Under the pieces are notes generated by a model. That model searched no databases, had not been told where the DNA came from, and saw only the letters and a list, made by a program, of their open reading frames with translations. 64,000 bases of DNA from Streptomyces sp. NBC_00258 (lineage in GTDB: Bacteria > Actinomycetota > Actinomycetes > Streptomycetales > Streptomycetaceae), in the NCBI RefSeq assembly GCF_036182465.1, contig NZ_CP108081.1, forward strand, positions 3,286,001-3,350,000, written 5' to 3'. The translations under genes and the position numbers were made by a program. Position 1 is the first letter of the stretch. Every line of letters starts with the position of its first letter. Below, piece after piece: positions 1 to 9,356 of the stretch.

Positions 1-73
1 AGTCGGTGGACCTCAGGTTGTTGTAGGCGCGGGCTCCTCCTGATGAGGCGTACCTCGGGTGCGGGCCTGCTGT

Positions 74-110
74 GGCTGATCGCGCCGTTCCCCGCGCCCC
101 TGAAGGGGCT
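74..110. repeat. Intergenic repeat, family B (copy 1)
   Basis: Short GC-rich element containing GTTCCCCGCGCCCCT followed by a CCCCT/AGGGG hairpin, directly after the exonuclease III stop codon. Near-identical copies lie at 10645-10685, 41321-41357 and 44764-44800, with a fragment at 15710-15730. It probably serves as a 3' stem-loop of the minus-strand gene. Bases 1-73 at the left edge show nothing I can support. Confidence 0.7.
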
Positions 111-888
111 ACACGTCCAGGTCGACGACCACCGGGGCGTGGTCCGAGGCGCCCTTGCCCTTGCGTTCCTCTCGGTCCACGTAGGAGTCGGTCACGGCCT
201 TGGCGAACGGCTCGTTGCCGTAGACGAGGTCGATGCGCATGCCGCGGTTCTTGGGGAAGGCGAGCTGGCGGTAGTCCCAGTACGTGTACGGGTGGTCGTA
301 CTTGAGGGGGCGCGGGACCACGTCCGCGAGGCCGGCCTCGCGCAGGGAGGCGAGGGCGGCGCGCTCGGCCGGGGTGACGTGGGTGAGGCCCTCGAAGGCG
401 GCCACGTCGTAGACGTCGTCGTCCGTCGGTGCCACGTTGTAGTCGCCCAGCACCGCGAACGGGCGGCTGCCGGCCGCGTCGCCCGCGACCGCGGCCTTCA
501 GGGCCTCGAACCACTGGAGCTTGTACGCGTAGTGCGCGTGGTCCACCTCGCGGCCGTTCGGCACGTAGACCGACCAGACACGGACCGGGCCGCAGGTCGC
601 GGAGACCGCTCGGGGCTCCTCGGCGCCGTCGTATCCGGGGTCGCCGGGCAGGCCCTTGACGACGTCTTCGAGGCCTACGCGGGAGATCACCGCCACGCCG
701 TTCCACCGGCCGGTCGCGTGGACCGCCGCCTCGTAGCCCAGCTCGCGCAGCTCGGTGACCGGGAACTTCTCGGCGGCGACCTTGGCCTCCTGGAGGCACA
801 GCACGTCCGTGCCGCTGCTCTCCAGCCAGGCCAGGAGCCTCGGGAGACGGGCGGTGATCGAGTTCACGTTCCAGGTGGCGATACGCAT
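109..888 (-). CDS. xth: Exodeoxyribonuclease III (AP endonuclease family)
   Basis: A 259-residue endonuclease/exonuclease/phosphatase-fold enzyme, expected to cleave at abasic sites and remove 3'-blocking groups in base-excision repair. Visible motifs are ATWNVNS at the start, CLQEAK with the metal-binding Glu near residue 35, YVPNG mid-protein, GDYNVAPTD, and the C-terminal SDHAPVVV with the catalytic Asp-His. The length is normal for bacterial ExoIII. The frame opens earlier (918), but homologues begin at MRIATWNV, so I start at 888. It runs in the same direction as the next gene, 30 bp downstream of it, and may be co-transcribed. Confidence 0.95.
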   Translation of the reverse strand: MRIATWNVNSITARLPRLLAWLESSGTDVLCLQEAKVAAEKFPVTELRELGYEAAVHATGRWNGVAVISRVGLEDVVKGLPGDPGYDGAEEPRAVSATCGPVRVWSVYVPNGREVDHAHYAYKLQWFEALKAAVAGDAAGSRPFAVLGDYNVAPTDDDVYDVAAFEGLTHVTPAERAALASLREAGLADVVPRPLKYDHPYTYWDYRQLAFPKNRGMRIDLVYGNEPFAKAVTDSYVDREERKGKGASDHAPVVVDLDV

Positions 889-918
889 GCCACACAACCT
901 ACCGGGCGCCTCTGACAC

Positions 919-1563
919 TCAGAGTTCGGCGGTCTCCCCCGGGGCCAGCCGCAGGTGCTCGGAGCCGCCCAGGGCGCCGATCTGGCGGCCGTAGATGGGC
1001 AGCGCGAGGTCGGTGAGCAGGGCGTCGTGGATGTCGTACGCGCGCTGCGGCTTGACCTCGCGAACGTAGTCGATGACCTCGGAGATCTTGTTCCAGGGGG
1101 CCATGACCGGGAGCATCAGCGTCTCGACCGGGTGGTCGGGGACGGTGAGGGCGTCGCCTGGGTGGAAGACGCGGCCGCCGTCGACGAGGTAGCCGACGTT
1201 CGTGATGCGCGGGATGTCCGGGTGGATCACGGCGTGCAGTTCGCCGTGCACCCGCACGTCGAAGCCCGCGGCGGTGAACGTGTCGCCGTGGCCGACGGTG
1301 TGCACCCGGCCCGGGAACGCGGCCGAGAGCTGGTCGGCGACGGACTTCAGGGTCCAGATCTCCGCGCCCGGGTTGGCCTCCAGACCGGCGCGCAGGTGCC
1401 CCTCGCTGAAGTGGTCGGGGTGCTCGTGCGTGACGAGGATCGCGTCCACGCCGACCGCGGCGTCCTCCTCGCTGAAGACGCCGGGATCGATGACGAGCGT
1501 GCGGCCGTCCTTCTCCAGGCGGACGCAGGCGTGCGACTTCTTGGTGAGCTTCATGGTTCCCAT
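919..1563 (-). CDS. MBL-fold metallohydrolase
   Basis: A 214-residue metallo-beta-lactamase-fold protein of the UlaG-like/YtnP type. The hallmark HxHxDH is present as THEHPDHF near residue 48; later metal ligands appear as H in VGHGDTF and D in FHPGDALTV. There is no signal peptide, so it is cytoplasmic. The substrate cannot be deduced; relatives act on lactones, phosphodiesters or thioesters. ATG at 1563 has a GGAGG a few bases upstream; an in-frame ATG at 1554 is an alternative. It precedes the exonuclease gene on the same strand with a 30-bp gap. Confidence 0.88.
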   Translation of the reverse strand: MGTMKLTKKSHACVRLEKDGRTLVIDPGVFSEEDAAVGVDAILVTHEHPDHFSEGHLRAGLEANPGAEIWTLKSVADQLSAAFPGRVHTVGHGDTFTAAGFDVRVHGELHAVIHPDIPRITNVGYLVDGGRVFHPGDALTVPDHPVETLMLPVMAPWNKISEVIDYVREVKPQRAYDIHDALLTDLALPIYGRQIGALGGSEHLRLAPGETAEL

Positions 1564-1683
1564 CCTGCCTCCGGGCGGGGGCGCGGACTCACTTCAGGGG
1601 GCGTGCTCCCGGATTCTCACACCTGCTTCTCATCCCGGCGCTCCGCTCCTGGCGCCGGCTTTTCCGGGGCTCGCGCCTCGTAC

Positions 1684-2982
1684 TCACTCCTGCGGAGTGG
1701 TCTCCTCGCGGATGACCTGCTGGGCCACCTTGAAGGCGCTGTTGGCGGCCGGTACGCCGCAGTAGACGGCCGCCTGGAGGAGCACCTCCTTGATCTCGAC
1801 CGGGGTGAGGCCGTTGCGGAGGGCGGCCCGGGTGTGGAAGGCGAGTTCGTCGAGGTGGCCGCCCGCTACCAGGGCGGTGAGCGTGACGCAGCTGCGCGAG
1901 CGCCGGTCGAGGCCGGGCCGGTCCCAGATCTCGCCCCAGGCGTAGCGGGTGATGAACTCCTGGAAGTCCCCGGAGAACTCGTCCGCCTGGGCCATCGCGC
2001 GGTCCACGTGCGCGTCCCCGAGGACCTCCCGGCGGACCTTGATGCCCGCGTCGTACGGGTCGGGTCTGCCCAGGACCGCCTCGGGCTGCGCGGCGGGGGC
2101 GATCTCGGCGACGGGCGACATCTGCTGCGGCGCGGCCACGACCGGGCTCGCCTGCGGCACCACGACCGCCATCTGCCCGGTGGACGAGTCGTAGGCGGGC
2201 TGCTGCCAGGCCGTGGAGAAGTGCCGTACGAGAAGGTCCGTGACCGCGGCGGGCTGTTCCACGGGGACCAGGTGCGAGGCGCCGGGTACGACGGCGAGGC
2301 GGGCGTCCGGTATGCCGGCGACCAGGGTGCGAGCCTCGGCGGGGCCGGTGACCTGGTCGTCGGAGCCGACCAGGACGAGCGTCGGCACCCCGATACGGCC
2401 CAGCTCGGCATGGATGTCGAACGAGGCGAGCGCCTCGCACGCGGCGATGTAGCAGCCCGGGTCCGTGGTGCGCACCATCTGCACGGCCCACTCGGTGATC
2501 GCGGGCTGCGCAGCGGCGAAGCCCTGGGTGAACCAGCGCTCCGGGGACGTCCGCGCGATCGGGTCCAGGCCGTTCGTCCGTACGATCACGCCGCGCTGCC
2601 GGAATTCGTCGGCCGTGCCGAAGCGTGGCGAGGCCGCGATCAGCGTGAGCGAGGCGAGGCGCTCCGGGTGGCGCAGCGCGAGCTCGGCTCCGACGGCACC
2701 GCCGAGCGCGCAGCCCGCGTACCCGAACCGCTGGACGCCGAGCCCGTCGAGCGTGGCGAGCAGCCGCTCGGCGAGCTCGGTGACGGAACCGGCCGGGTAG
2801 GCGGGCGCGCCGCCGTGGCCCGGCAGGTCGAAGCGGAAGACCCGCCATTGCTTGGCCAGCTCCGGGACCTGCCGGTCCCACATGTGCCAGGTCGTACCGA
2901 GCGAGGGACCGAGGATGAGCACGGGGGCGTCTTCCGGGCCGTCGAAGCGGTACTGGAGGGCTGGGGACTTCATCTCACTCAC
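1684..2982 (-). CDS. pcaL: Fused 3-oxoadipate enol-lactonase / 4-carboxymuconolactone decarboxylase (PcaDC type), nucleophile altered
   Basis: A 432-residue fusion. Residues 1-265 are an alpha/beta-hydrolase like PcaD; residues 310-430 are a carboxymuconolactone decarboxylase domain with the conserved EIWDRPGLDRRSRS and CG-A-NSAF segments. Fusions of this kind run two steps of protocatechuate catabolism in actinobacteria. Odd point: the nucleophile elbow reads GCALGG, where PcaD proteins have G-x-S-L-G-G. The catalytic Ser is thus Ala (codon GCG at about 2707-2709), although the acid (GSDDQV) and His (GASHLVP) remain. No other pca genes lie nearby. The lactonase half may be inactive or the protein may have a changed role; the decarboxylase half looks intact. 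Confidence 0.8.
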   Translation of the reverse strand: MSEMKSPALQYRFDGPEDAPVLILGPSLGTTWHMWDRQVPELAKQWRVFRFDLPGHGGAPAYPAGSVTELAERLLATLDGLGVQRFGYAGCALGGAVGAELALRHPERLASLTLIAASPRFGTADEFRQRGVIVRTNGLDPIARTSPERWFTQGFAAAQPAITEWAVQMVRTTDPGCYIAACEALASFDIHAELGRIGVPTLVLVGSDDQVTGPAEARTLVAGIPDARLAVVPGASHLVPVEQPAAVTDLLVRHFSTAWQQPAYDSSTGQMAVVVPQASPVVAAPQQMSPVAEIAPAAQPEAVLGRPDPYDAGIKVRREVLGDAHVDRAMAQADEFSGDFQEFITRYAWGEIWDRPGLDRRSRSCVTLTALVAGGHLDELAFHTRAALRNGLTPVEIKEVLLQAAVYCGVPAANSAFKVAQQVIREETTPQE

Positions 2983-3152
2983 CGCTCCACGCTAACTTCC
3001 GCACCTGTGGTCACGGAAACGAGCCCGATTTGTCCACGCGGCCTGCACCTTGCCGCCACATGTCGCACGGCGGGCCGGAGGGCAGGTCAGCGGAGCGTTA
3101 CCGCCCTCCGGTGCCTCGGAAAAAAAGTTGGCGGCTGACGAACGGGGCGCGC

Positions 3153-5825
3153 TCACAGATCGGTCGGGGAGCCCAGGCCCGTGAGGGCACCGACCGGGTC
3201 CAGGTCGGGGGTGCCCCTGGGCCACCAGTCGTCGTGGCCCGGCTCCGACTCGTAGGCGTACCAGAGGCCGTCGTGGCCCAGCCGGAGCTGTATGTGGCCG
3301 CGGGGGTGGGTGAGGTGGTTGTGCCAGGGGCGGAAGGCCGGGAAGTCGGCGGCCAGGAGGAGCGGGCGGGCCCGGTCGAAGCGGCCCGCCGGCGGGTCCC
3401 AGGGTTCTTCGAGGACGGCGAGCCCTTCCAGTCCGCCCTGCCGCCAGGCGGCGACCGCCCGTGCCAGCTCCGCCGGGGTGCGGCCGGCGGCGGTGGCCAG
3501 GGACGCGTACAGGGCGCGGGTCGTGGCGGTGAGGCCGGAGCCGGGGCGGGTGGCCGCGAGGCGGACGGCGTCCTGCCAGAGGGTCAGCTCCGCCACGGGG
3601 TCACGGCCCGTCGTGAGCAACGCGTGCGCGCGGGCCGCCGCGTCGGTGGCCAGCTGGTCCAGTGCGAACGGGTCCGGCCCGCCCGGCGACGCCGGGTAGA
3701 CCGGGGGCTGCTCGGGGTGCGCGGGCGGCGGCAGCGGGGCCGGGAGCGGCGGCAGTGTGCGGGCCGCGAGGGCGTCAGTGGCTCGTACGCCGGGAAGTGC
3801 CGGTTCCCGCTCGGCGCGGGCCGAGCGTGCAGCCAGGGTGGCGCTGCGGCGGGACAGCGCGTCCAGCAGCTCGCGTTCGCCCCGGCCGCGCGACAGGAGG
3901 AGGACGAAGGGGTCCTCGTCCAGCAGCCGTGCCGTCTGGTAGCAGAGCGCGGCCGCGTGTTTGCAGGGGTGGCCGGAGTCGGGGCAACTGCACTGCGGTA
4001 CGAGGTCGCCGGGGCCGGGGAGCAGGCCCACTCCGCTGTCGGCGAGTGACTGGGGCAGGTCCTTGTCGAGCAACGCCGCGATGTGCCCGGGCCGTTCGGC
4101 CGCGGCGTCGAGGAACCGCTCCCAGTCTTCGTCCGAGAGCGTACGCATCCGGATCTGCACGCGGTACGGCCGCGGTCGGCTGCCGTGCACGTAGGCGAGT
4201 ACGAGCCCGGGCGTGACGGTGATGGCATCCACGTGCCCCGCCCGCGCGTACGCCTTCCCCCTCCCGAGCCGTGCCGCGTCCAACGCCACCTCCTCCAACG
4301 CGGCCACCCACGCGTTGCCCCACCACGTCTCGGCGAATCCGTCCGCACCCTGCGGCCGTGCGGGCAGCGCGGGGAAGGTCCGCCGCAGTTCGCCGTCACG
4401 ACCCGGGGCGGCCATGGAGCGCGCGGGCACCGCGAGACGGGGCTGTTCGAGAGTGGCGGGAGTGGAGTGGAGGGCGGCGGGGCCGGCGGGGGTCGCATCG
4501 GAGTCGGGGGCAGAGGTGGGGGCGGCGCCTGGGTGGCGTTCGGGGGTGGTGCTGGAGTCGGGATCGGCGTGAGAGCCACGGGCTGCCCTGGCCATGGCGG
4601 TCCGCACGGTGTCGGCGATCGAACCATCGCGGGGCGCTGCGGCGGCGTCGGAGGAAGGCGCGGGCGTGGGCATTGGCGTGGAGGCGGGCTCACGCTTGGG
4701 CCCACGCCCAAGCCCATGCCCCGGCTCCGACTCCGGCTCGGTGGACGGCGGCTGGTCGTCGACGGAGGCCTGGGCGCTGTCGGGCGCCACGGCGGTGTCC
4801 GTGTCCGTGGGCCCTGTGGCGGCTGGGGTCGGCCGACCGGCGGGCCAGCCTTCGGGCCAGTCTCCGGGGGCGCGAACCGCCGCCGGAGGTGTGGTGCCCG
4901 GCGCGCTGTCGGGTCGCGCCGGTCCGTCTTCGGACTCCCTTTCCAGCCGGGCCGTCAGGTCGAAGGCGTCGCCCAACCGGTCGGCCAGCTCCCGGACCTG
5001 GGCCGCCGCGCGTCGGTTCGCCGCGGTCGGGCGGGGCGTGGAGGTACTGGACTCGGCACCGCCCCGCCGCCTCCGGCCCTCGACTCCCTTGTCCCGGGCG
5101 GCAGTTCGCTCCTGCTCCGCCCGGATCCGCGCGGCACGCAACGCCTCGCGGGCCACGTCACCGGGGCGTGGGGTTCCGGAAGCTGCGTCGGATCGCTCGG
5201 GCGACGACGACTCGACGTCCGGCTCGGACACCTCGCCGCCACCGGCGTCCGGTACCCCATGCACGTCAGTCGTCCCTTGCGCGTCAGGCACCCCTTGCAC
5301 ATTCGAGGGCCACCGAGTGTCCGGCTCCCCCCGCACACCTGGCGTCATCTGCGCGCCTGGCGTCCCCTGCACACCTGGCTCCCCCCGCACGCCTGGCGCA
5401 TCCTGCCTGCCCTGCGCCCCCGGCGCCTCCTCCGCACGCGGGGCAGTACCGCCACCCGTGCGACCGGCCGCACGCCGCAGTGCCTCGCGTGCCTTGTCAC
5501 CGGGCCGGGGCCCTGCCGGCGCGGTCCTCTCGGCGGCTTCCCCTGCCCTTCTGGGCTCCGCCGGGCGCACGTCCGCCTTGGTGGGGTGCCCCTCCCCCAC
5601 TCCGACGGCCGGCCCGCCGAGCTCCCCCCGCCGCGCCGCCCGCAGCGCCTGCCGAGCGGCGTCGGCGGGCCGGGACTCCCCGACCGGGAGCGCCTCACCG
5701 GCCGAGGGCGCCTCACCGGCCGAAGACGCCTCGGTGCCCGGCGAGTCCCCCTGTTCCGCCTGATCCTGCTGTTCCCACTGATCCGGCTGACCCCACTGGT
5801 CCGGCTGATCCGTCGAAGACATCAC
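3153..5825 (-). CDS. SWIM zinc-finger protein with long repetitive N-terminus
   Basis: An 890-residue protein. The C-terminal 400 residues hold the conserved part: TWWGNAWVAALE, then a SWIM zinc finger CSCPDSGHPCKH (Cys612, Cys614, Cys621, His623), then a domain shared by actinobacterial SWIM proteins partnered with SNF2 helicases. The first 470 residues are low-complexity, with a collagen-like hexapeptide stretch (residues 134-195) and four copies of a short Ala/Arg-rich helical motif (about 53-66, 107-121, 220-233, 402-417). The start overlaps the helicase stop (GTG at 5825 or ATG at 5822), so the two are translationally coupled. It probably recruits or assists the helicase on DNA; the exact process is unknown. 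Confidence 0.88.
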   Translation of the reverse strand: MMSSTDQPDQWGQPDQWEQQDQAEQGDSPGTEASSAGEAPSAGEALPVGESRPADAARQALRAARRGELGGPAVGVGEGHPTKADVRPAEPRRAGEAAERTAPAGPRPGDKAREALRRAAGRTGGGTAPRAEEAPGAQGRQDAPGVRGEPGVQGTPGAQMTPGVRGEPDTRWPSNVQGVPDAQGTTDVHGVPDAGGGEVSEPDVESSSPERSDAASGTPRPGDVAREALRAARIRAEQERTAARDKGVEGRRRRGGAESSTSTPRPTAANRRAAAQVRELADRLGDAFDLTARLERESEDGPARPDSAPGTTPPAAVRAPGDWPEGWPAGRPTPAATGPTDTDTAVAPDSAQASVDDQPPSTEPESEPGHGLGRGPKREPASTPMPTPAPSSDAAAAPRDGSIADTVRTAMARAARGSHADPDSSTTPERHPGAAPTSAPDSDATPAGPAALHSTPATLEQPRLAVPARSMAAPGRDGELRRTFPALPARPQGADGFAETWWGNAWVAALEEVALDAARLGRGKAYARAGHVDAITVTPGLVLAYVHGSRPRPYRVQIRMRTLSDEDWERFLDAAAERPGHIAALLDKDLPQSLADSGVGLLPGPGDLVPQCSCPDSGHPCKHAAALCYQTARLLDEDPFVLLLSRGRGERELLDALSRRSATLAARSARAEREPALPGVRATDALAARTLPPLPAPLPPPAHPEQPPVYPASPGGPDPFALDQLATDAAARAHALLTTGRDPVAELTLWQDAVRLAATRPGSGLTATTRALYASLATAAGRTPAELARAVAAWRQGGLEGLAVLEEPWDPPAGRFDRARPLLLAADFPAFRPWHNHLTHPRGHIQLRLGHDGLWYAYESEPGHDDWWPRGTPDLDPVGALTGLGSPTDL
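5241..5426 (-). repeat. Collagen-like 18-bp coding repeat
   Basis: Within the SWIM-protein gene, residues 134-195 are built from hexapeptides such as PGVRGE, PGVQGT, PGAQMT and VHGVPD, i.e. an 18-bp period at DNA level. The units are degenerate, so this looks like an expanded and then diverging in-frame repeat. Confidence 0.75.
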
Positions 5826-8677
5826 GTCGACCTCCTCAGCGAGACCAGGTCGGACAGCTCACGGTCGGTCAGTTCCGTCAGGGATGCCTCGCCGGAGCCG
5901 AGGATCGCGTCGGCCAGTGCTCGCTTGGAGGCGAGCATCTCGGCGATACGGTCCTCGACGGTGCCCTCGGTGATGAGCCTGTGGACCTGGACGGGCTGGG
6001 TCTGGCCGATGCGGTAGGCGCGGTCGGTGGCCTGCTCCTCCACGGCCGGGTTCCACCAGCGGTCGAAGTGGACGACATGGCCCGCGCGCGTGAGGTTGAG
6101 GCCCGTGCCGGCCGCCCTGAGGGAGAGGACGAGGACCGGCGTCGCCCCGCTCTGGAAACGGTCGACCATGTGCTCGCGCTCCGCCACCGGCGTACCACCG
6201 TGAAGGAGTTCGACGGGGACCGCGCGCGCCGCGAGATGGTGGGTGATCAGCTTGGCCATCCCCACGTACTGCGTGAAGACGAGCGCCGAGCCGTCCTCGG
6301 CGAGCAGCGTGTCCAACAGCTCGTCCAGGAGGGCGAGTTTGCCGGATCGGGCGGCCTGACGGGCGGCCCCTCCTCCGCCGCCGGGGTGCCCGCCGGTGTC
6401 CTCCTTCAGGTACAGCCCGGGGTGGTCGCAGATCTGCTTGAGCGCGGTGAGGAGCTTGAGGACCAGACCGCGCCGGGCGATGCCGTCGGTGGTCTCGATC
6501 GCCAGCATCGACTCGCGGACCACGGCCTCGTACAAGGAGGCCTGTTCGCGGGTGAGGGGGACGGGGTGGTCCGTCTCCGTCTTGGGAGGGAGCTCGGGGA
6601 CGATGCCGGGGTCGGACTTCTTGCGGCGGAGGAGGAAGGGCCTGATCAGCCGTGCTAGGCGGGTCACGGCTTCCTCGTCCTCGCCGTTCTCCACCGCGCG
6701 CGCGTGCCGGGCGCGGAAGGACTTCAGCGGACCGAGCAGTCCCGGAGTCGTCCAGTCGAGCAGTGCCCACAGTTCGGAGAGGTTGTTCTCCACGGGGGTG
6801 CCGCTCAGGGCGACCCTGGCCGGTGCGCCGATCGTCCGCAGGGCCTTGGCCGTCGCCGAGTACGGGTTCTTGACGTGCTGGGCCTCGTCCGCGACGACCA
6901 TGCCCCACTTCTGGCGGGAGAGCTGCGGTGCCGTCGACCGCATCGTCCCGTAGGTGGTGAGGACGAATCCGCTGTCCATGTCCTCCAGGGAGCGGCCCGG
7001 TCCGTGGTAACGGCGCACGGGCACGCCCGGGGCGAACCGCTCGATCTCCCGCTGCCAGTTGCCGAGCAGCGAGGCGGGGCAGATCACGAGGGTCGGCTCG
7101 GTGCGCGCCCGCTTCAGGTGCAGCGCGATGAGGGTGACGGTCTTGCCGAGCCCCATGTCGTCGGCGAGGCAGCCGCCGAGGCCGAGCGAGGTCATGAGGT
7201 CGAGCCAGGCCAGTCCGCGGAGTTGGTAGTCCCGGAGGGTGGCCTTCAGGGCGGGCGGCGGTTCGGCGGGCCGCAGTCCGGCCGTCAGCCGGTCGCGCAG
7301 TGCGGCCAGCGCGCCGACCGGCACCGCCTCGACCGTCTCGCCGTCGACCTCCGCGCTGCCGGTGAGGGCCACGGAGAGGGCGTCGACCGGGTCGAGCAGA
7401 CCCAGTTCGCGCTTGCGCGCCTTGCGGACGAGGGCCGGGTCGACGAGTACCCACTGGTCCCGCAGCCGCACGACAGGACGGTGTGCCTCGGCGAGCGCGT
7501 CCATCTCGGCCTCGGAAAGGGGGTCGCCGCCGAGCGCCAACTGCCAGCGGAACTGGAGCAGTTCCTCGCTCTCGAAGAAGCCCGTGCCGTCCGTGGCCGA
7601 GCCTGGCGCGGAACGGACGACCGCCGCCGCGCTCAGGTCCTGGGCGAGGTCGCGGGGCCAGTGCACGGCGACCCCGGCCGCGCCGAGGCGGGTCGCGGCG
7701 ACGCCGAGCAGGTCGGACAACTCGTCCTCGGACAGCGCGAGCACGTCCGGCACGTCCCGTGCGGACAGCCGGTCGAGAGGCGGCCAGACGCGGGCCGCGC
7801 GGCGCACGGCCAGAGCGGCGTCGACACGGGCACGCGGTCCGAACGCCGTGTCGGCGGCGCCCGCCCACAGGGCCGCGGCGTCGACCACGAGGGTGGGGTC
7901 GGCGAGGCTGTGCACCTGGACGACGGCCGCGCCCGCGCGCCGCGCGCCCTCGCTGTCGTCGAAGAGCTCGTACGCGGACAGGTCCAGGCGCAGCGAGATC
8001 CGCACCCCCGCGTCCATGCCCGCGGCGACCTCCGCCGCCCAGTCCTGGGCGCCCCGCAGCCGCTGGGGCCCGGCGGCCGCGAAGGGTTTCCCGGTGGCGT
8101 ACGGTGCGGCCGCGGTGCGGGGCAGTGCGTCGGCGACCGCGTCCACGAAGGCGCGCATCAGCGCTTCCCGGTCGGGCAGCTGGAGCGGGCCCCGGCCCGG
8201 CAGGGGTACGGCGTGTCCCTCGTACGGAAGGGACGCTGCCACCGCCCTCAGGTGGGCGATGTCGTCCGGGTCAAGAGGGCCGGCCCGCCAAGCGTCGAAT
8301 CCGTCGGGCGTGAGGCCGGGCAGCAGTCGGCCGCGCGCGACGAGGCGCAGGGCGTGCAGCGCGGCGGCGCCCCAGCAGGCCGTGGCAGGATGCGCTGCGG
8401 GGTCCCGCCGAGCCCGTACGAGCAACGGCAGCGCTTCGACGACCGGCAACGTCAGCGCGGGCACCGATGCCCGTCGTACGCCCGAGCCGTGCCTCCGTAC
8501 GACCGTGAGTTCCGTATCGGGGCCCGGGAGCGGTGCGTCCCCCTCCGGGTCCCAGAAGGCGATCCGGCCGTCGCGTGGCAGGGCGGCGGGCAGGAAGACG
8601 GCGGCCAGCCGCACGGACACCCCGGGCTCGGTGCCGACAGCGGCACGCGTCTCCGCCACGCTCATGCTCCCGGCCAC
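5822..8677 (-). CDS. SNF2-family DEAD/DEAH helicase
   Basis: A 951-residue Swi2/Snf2-type ATPase. Residues 1-470 contain an N-terminal SNF2-associated region ending in FRWQLALGGDPLSEAE. The motor follows: motif I DMGLGKT, motif II DEAQH, LSGTPVENN (motif III), the C-terminal lobe with LVFTQY, and motifs V/VI in RAAGTGLNLT and ATDRAYRIGQ. It is expected to translocate on double-stranded DNA or remodel protein-DNA complexes. ATG at 8677 is used; ATG at 8665 is possible. It overlaps the SWIM gene by 1-4 bases, so both are made from one transcript. Such pairs are common in actinobacteria, with no agreed function. Confidence 0.93.
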   Translation of the reverse strand: MAGSMSVAETRAAVGTEPGVSVRLAAVFLPAALPRDGRIAFWDPEGDAPLPGPDTELTVVRRHGSGVRRASVPALTLPVVEALPLLVRARRDPAAHPATACWGAAALHALRLVARGRLLPGLTPDGFDAWRAGPLDPDDIAHLRAVAASLPYEGHAVPLPGRGPLQLPDREALMRAFVDAVADALPRTAAAPYATGKPFAAAGPQRLRGAQDWAAEVAAGMDAGVRISLRLDLSAYELFDDSEGARRAGAAVVQVHSLADPTLVVDAAALWAGAADTAFGPRARVDAALAVRRAARVWPPLDRLSARDVPDVLALSEDELSDLLGVAATRLGAAGVAVHWPRDLAQDLSAAAVVRSAPGSATDGTGFFESEELLQFRWQLALGGDPLSEAEMDALAEAHRPVVRLRDQWVLVDPALVRKARKRELGLLDPVDALSVALTGSAEVDGETVEAVPVGALAALRDRLTAGLRPAEPPPALKATLRDYQLRGLAWLDLMTSLGLGGCLADDMGLGKTVTLIALHLKRARTEPTLVICPASLLGNWQREIERFAPGVPVRRYHGPGRSLEDMDSGFVLTTYGTMRSTAPQLSRQKWGMVVADEAQHVKNPYSATAKALRTIGAPARVALSGTPVENNLSELWALLDWTTPGLLGPLKSFRARHARAVENGEDEEAVTRLARLIRPFLLRRKKSDPGIVPELPPKTETDHPVPLTREQASLYEAVVRESMLAIETTDGIARRGLVLKLLTALKQICDHPGLYLKEDTGGHPGGGGGAARQAARSGKLALLDELLDTLLAEDGSALVFTQYVGMAKLITHHLAARAVPVELLHGGTPVAEREHMVDRFQSGATPVLVLSLRAAGTGLNLTRAGHVVHFDRWWNPAVEEQATDRAYRIGQTQPVQVHRLITEGTVEDRIAEMLASKRALADAILGSGEASLTELTDRELSDLVSLRRST

Positions 8678-8774
8678 CTCCCTCGCCCCGGTCCGGCCCG
8701 CCCTGGTCGGATCACTCGTCTTCGACTCTACGGGCCGGGTCTGACAGTGCGGCTCGGCGGCGGAACGGGGAGGG

Positions 8775-9356
8775 TCAGGGTGTCGTTCTGGAGACCACGT
8801 AGACCATGGGGTGGCCGGGCTTCGCCCAGTCCACGACGATGTCCTGGGTGGGCGTCGGGTTCTTGTGCGCGTGGGTGAGACCCGACCAGGGGCCGGGGCC
8901 GGTGAACTCCCAGCCGACGACCCGCCGGTCGCGGGCGCCGATGGCGATGTCGTGCTTCTTCAGGGCGGCACGGCTGGTGCCGATCGTCTTGAGGAACTTG
9001 TCCAGGCCCTCGTCGCTGGTGAGGAACTGGACGTAGAGACGGCTGGTCTTCCAGTTGTTCGTCTCGTAGTACGCGACCTCGGCCGAGGCCCCCGGGATGG
9101 GGATCCGGTAGAGGCGGCGCTGGACGCGTGAGGGCCAGCCCGGGGTGAGGCCGGTCGCCGAGTACTTCTCCTCCTTGTCCTTGCCGCTGTCGCGGCTCTG
9201 GTTGGCGGAGATCACCAGGTAGCCGGCCGGGACACCGATGAGCAGCACGATGATCAGCAGTGTCAGGGCGCGGCGGCGGATCATGTGGCCGCGGTCCTCG
9301 GCCGGCCGCGGTGGCTCGTCCGGGGGCGAGGCCTGGCGCGGCAGCGAGGCCGTCAC
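8775..9356 (-). CDS. Single-pass membrane protein, function unknown
   Basis: A 193-residue protein with a short cytoplasmic N-terminus, one membrane segment (about residues 28-48, LTLLIIVLLIGVPAGYLVI) and an extracytoplasmic domain of about 140 residues lacking a motif I recognise. I start it at GTG 9356, which overlaps the stop of the ROK kinase gene (GTGA); the frame is open much further but that part is antisense-like shadow. The coupling to the kinase suggests shared expression with the sugar-uptake cassette; the role is unknown. Confidence 0.75.
   Translation of the reverse strand: MTASLPRQASPPDEPPRPAEDRGHMIRRRALTLLIIVLLIGVPAGYLVISANQSRDSGKDKEEKYSATGLTPGWPSRVQRRLYRIPIPGASAEVAYYETNNWKTSRLYVQFLTSDEGLDKFLKTIGTSRAALKKHDIAIGARDRRVVGWEFTGPGPWSGLTHAHKNPTPTQDIVVDWAKPGHPMVYVVSRTTP

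Noticed and set aside
955..3138. 727-codon plus-strand frame opposite the MBL and PcaDC genes
   Set aside because: Antisense shadow of GC-rich coding DNA; no recognisable domain, while the minus strand gives clear families.
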